Positions 62,859-64,000 of a DNA stretch of 64,000 nucleotides are shown here, in pieces. The translations under genes were made by a program, and so were the position numbers. The stretch comes from Acidocella sp. (lineage in GTDB: Bacteria; Pseudomonadota; Alphaproteobacteria; Acetobacterales; Acetobacteraceae). Each line of letters starts with the position of its first letter. Within the stretch, counting starts at the first letter, position 1. Location: assembly GCA_029077825.1 (NCBI GenBank), contig JAQNCT010000008.1, positions 1 to 64,000 of the forward strand, read 5' to 3'. The notes beneath the pieces were generated by a model that searched no databases, had not been told where the DNA came from, and saw only the letters and a program-made list of their open reading frames with translations.

Positions 62859-63524
62859 TCATCCCACACAATCCACAATGGCCTGCAACTGGCCACTGAG
62901 AGTATTGGCAGCACTAAAACTTAAGTTGAAGGCGGCGGAGCCGATGGTGAAAGCATCAGCTCCGGCGTTGCGGACGGCGGCGATGCGTGCGGGGCTGTTG
63001 ATGTCACCGGCGACGATCAAGGTTTTATCACCCAGTGCTTGCCGGGCGGCTTCGATCAAAGCGAGCGGCTCGGCATCAGTGGCGCGGTAGGCCAGCACAT
63101 CCACCCCGGCGCAGCCTTGCGCTAAAAACGCGCGGGTGTGGGCGTGGATTTGGGCGGGGCTGCCGCCAAGCTTGGTGGGGTGGCCGGTGGGGATGCCGGG
63201 GAATGGGTAGTAGGCGATGTTGCTGGCCTTCAGAATTTCCAGGGTTTCCTCAACCAAGGTGCCGCCGAGCAGATGGTCAACCCCGATGGCCACCGCCATG
63301 CGGGCGGAATTCAGCGCCGCCTGCGGCGAAGTGGCGACCACTTCGAGGTAGCTGGCGGCCCCGGCGGCTTGGATTTTCTGGTTCAGGATTCTCAGGGTTT
63401 CAAAATCGGCGCCGATGTCCTTGAAGCCGATGTGGCGGATGTTGAGCGGGGTGATTTGCTCGATAATCTCGAGGCAGTTGGGGATGGTGCGGTCATCCCG
63501 TGTGAGCATGAAAATAAAATTCAT
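62859..63524 (-). CDS. TIM-barrel protein of unknown specificity
   Basis: 221 residues. Repeating beta-alpha units: MNFIFMLTRDDRTIPNCLEI, RHIGFKDIGADFETLRILNQ, SYLEVVATSPQAALNSARMA, VDHLLGGTLVEETLEIL, KTLIVAGDINSPARIAAVRN and GADAFTIGSAAFNLSF. This is the pattern of a ribulose-phosphate-binding or KDPG-aldolase-like barrel, with Lys (FKDIG) and Glu (LEVVA) as possible catalytic residues. I cannot name the substrate. Convergent with the SPFH gene by 3 bp. Its 5' end is duplicated upstream. Confidence 0.7.
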   Translation of the reverse strand: MNFIFMLTRDDRTIPNCLEIIEQITPLNIRHIGFKDIGADFETLRILNQKIQAAGAASYLEVVATSPQAALNSARMAVAIGVDHLLGGTLVEETLEILKASNIAYYPFPGIPTGHPTKLGGSPAQIHAHTRAFLAQGCAGVDVLAYRATDAEPLALIEAARQALGDKTLIVAGDINSPARIAAVRNAGADAFTIGSAAFNLSFSAANTLSGQLQAIVDCVG

Positions 63525-63708
63525 GGCGTGTGGCGTGGGGTTGGGGAGGTCCCCGCCTGCGCGGGGATGACGCGAAGGGCGGGGGAGACAAGGGGTGCGG
63601 GGATGACGGGGAGCGCGGGGATGGTGCGGTCATCGCGCGTGAGCATGAAAATGAAGTTCATGGCGTGCGGTGTGGGATTGGGGAGGTCCCCGCTTGCGCG
63701 GGGATGAC
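63482..63708. repeat. Tandem duplication (137-bp period) with REP-like unit
   Basis: Positions 63482-63571 recur at 63619-63708 with a few substitutions. Each copy includes the first codons of the TIM-barrel gene (MNFIFMLTRDDRTIP) and the unit GTCCCCGC(C/T)TGCGCGGGGAT. The distal copy is a dead 5' fragment. Confidence 0.85.
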
Positions 63709-63740
63709 AAGAAAGGCGGGGGTGACGGCAAAAAATAGCA

Positions 63741-64000
63741 TCAATATAAATCGAAATATTCGTTGGTTTCAGCGGCCGGAATATCCTCGCGCAGGCGTAA
63801 CAACTCGGCGGCTTTGACCTTTTGGAATACACCGACGAATTCCGCGCCCAGCATGTGGATGAAATCCGTGTCAGCTTGCAACGCCGCGAGCGCTTCATGC
63901 ATCTCGGTTGGTAGTTTTTTGAAGCTGTCATCGGCTTCCTTCAACCCAGAACGTTCCGGTGCCAGCACGTTTTCATGTTGCATGCCAAGCAAGCCCGCCG
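63741..64000 (-). CDS. C-terminal end of a glutamine-synthetase-family enzyme (partial)
   Basis: The frame enters from the right edge and ends at TGA 63741-63743. It reads AGLLGMQHENVLAPE, then LPTEMHEALAALQADTDFIH, MLGAEFVGVFQKVKAAELLR and AETNEYFDLY. This matches the C-terminal helices of glutamine synthetase relatives (GlnT/PuuA group), where LP..L.eAl..L..d precedes the last helix and a E..EYF.L. end. The substrate (ammonia, methylamine or polyamine) cannot be judged from this part. Confidence 0.65.
   Translation of the reverse strand, partial: AGLLGMQHENVLAPERSGLKEADDSFKKLPTEMHEALAALQADTDFIHMLGAEFVGVFQKVKAAELLRLREDIPAAETNEYFDLY

Overview
The window looks like chromosomal DNA of an alphaproteobacterium, possibly a Rhodospirillales/Acetobacteraceae-type organism. 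This is inferred from codon and base composition (moderately GC-rich), a Coq7-type ubiquinone hydroxylase, the CpaE-like ATPase, and the company of glyoxylate- and sulfonate-catabolic genes. The species cannot be fixed from sequence alone. No rRNA, tRNA or CRISPR array was seen.

Layout. 1-4.9 kb is a lower-GC, mobile-element-rich patch. It holds a complete IS630-type element with a -1 frameshift transposase, two decayed IS3-family copies, a small coq7/DUF393/folB-like/DUF2805 gene set and a secreted His-rich protein. 4.9-7 kb has a hypothetical protein and a GlxA-type AraC regulator. 7.1-11.9 kb (minus strand) carries glxR, hyi, a GMC alcohol dehydrogenase (IseJ-like) and an MHS permease (IseU-like).

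12.2-29.3 kb is the most interesting part, an organosulfonate island. It encodes Xsc (sulfoacetaldehyde acetyltransferase), then IclR, Pta, acylating (sulfo)acetaldehyde dehydrogenase, an ADP-forming SucCD-like acyl-CoA ligase pair and an MFS permease. Next come a divergent IclR-SDR pair and an operon of biotin carboxylase, carboxyltransferase, BKACE (beta-keto acid cleavage enzyme) and biotin carrier protein, followed by a second MFS permease and a TauE/SafE anion exporter. Xsc plus Pta turn sulfoacetaldehyde into sulfite and acetyl-CoA. SauS-like plus SucCD-like genes would feed sulfoacetate in through sulfoacetyl-CoA, and the GMC enzyme would feed isethionate in. My main hypothesis is that the SDR, biotin carboxylase and BKACE form a third entry route. 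An alcohol such as 2-hydroxypropane-1-sulfonate would be oxidised to a methyl ketone, carboxylated to a beta-keto acid, and cleaved with acetyl-CoA to sulfoacetyl-CoA plus acetoacetate.

29.4-35.1 kb holds PEP carboxylase, an NAD(P)-glutamate dehydrogenase and an acyl-CoA synthetase. 35.2-42.8 kb has an IS630-related MITE, an OmpA-type porin, a sugar MFS permease, a large TonB-dependent receptor, a pirin remnant and a PilZ protein. 43-57 kb is mostly housekeeping (gyrB, typA, uvrC) with a CpaE-like ATPase, a lytic transglycosylase, a tandem family of secreted DUF3617-like proteins, an AmpG-like permease and a DTG aspartic-protease-like protein. 57-60 kb is a second folB followed by a copper/cytochrome-oxidase maturation cluster (CHRD, SCO1, PCu(A)C, cytochrome c, second SCO1). 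60-64 kb ends with rmuC, a MaoC-type protein, an SPFH protein, a TIM-barrel protein whose 5' end is duplicated, and the C-terminus of a glutamine-synthetase-family enzyme running off the edge.
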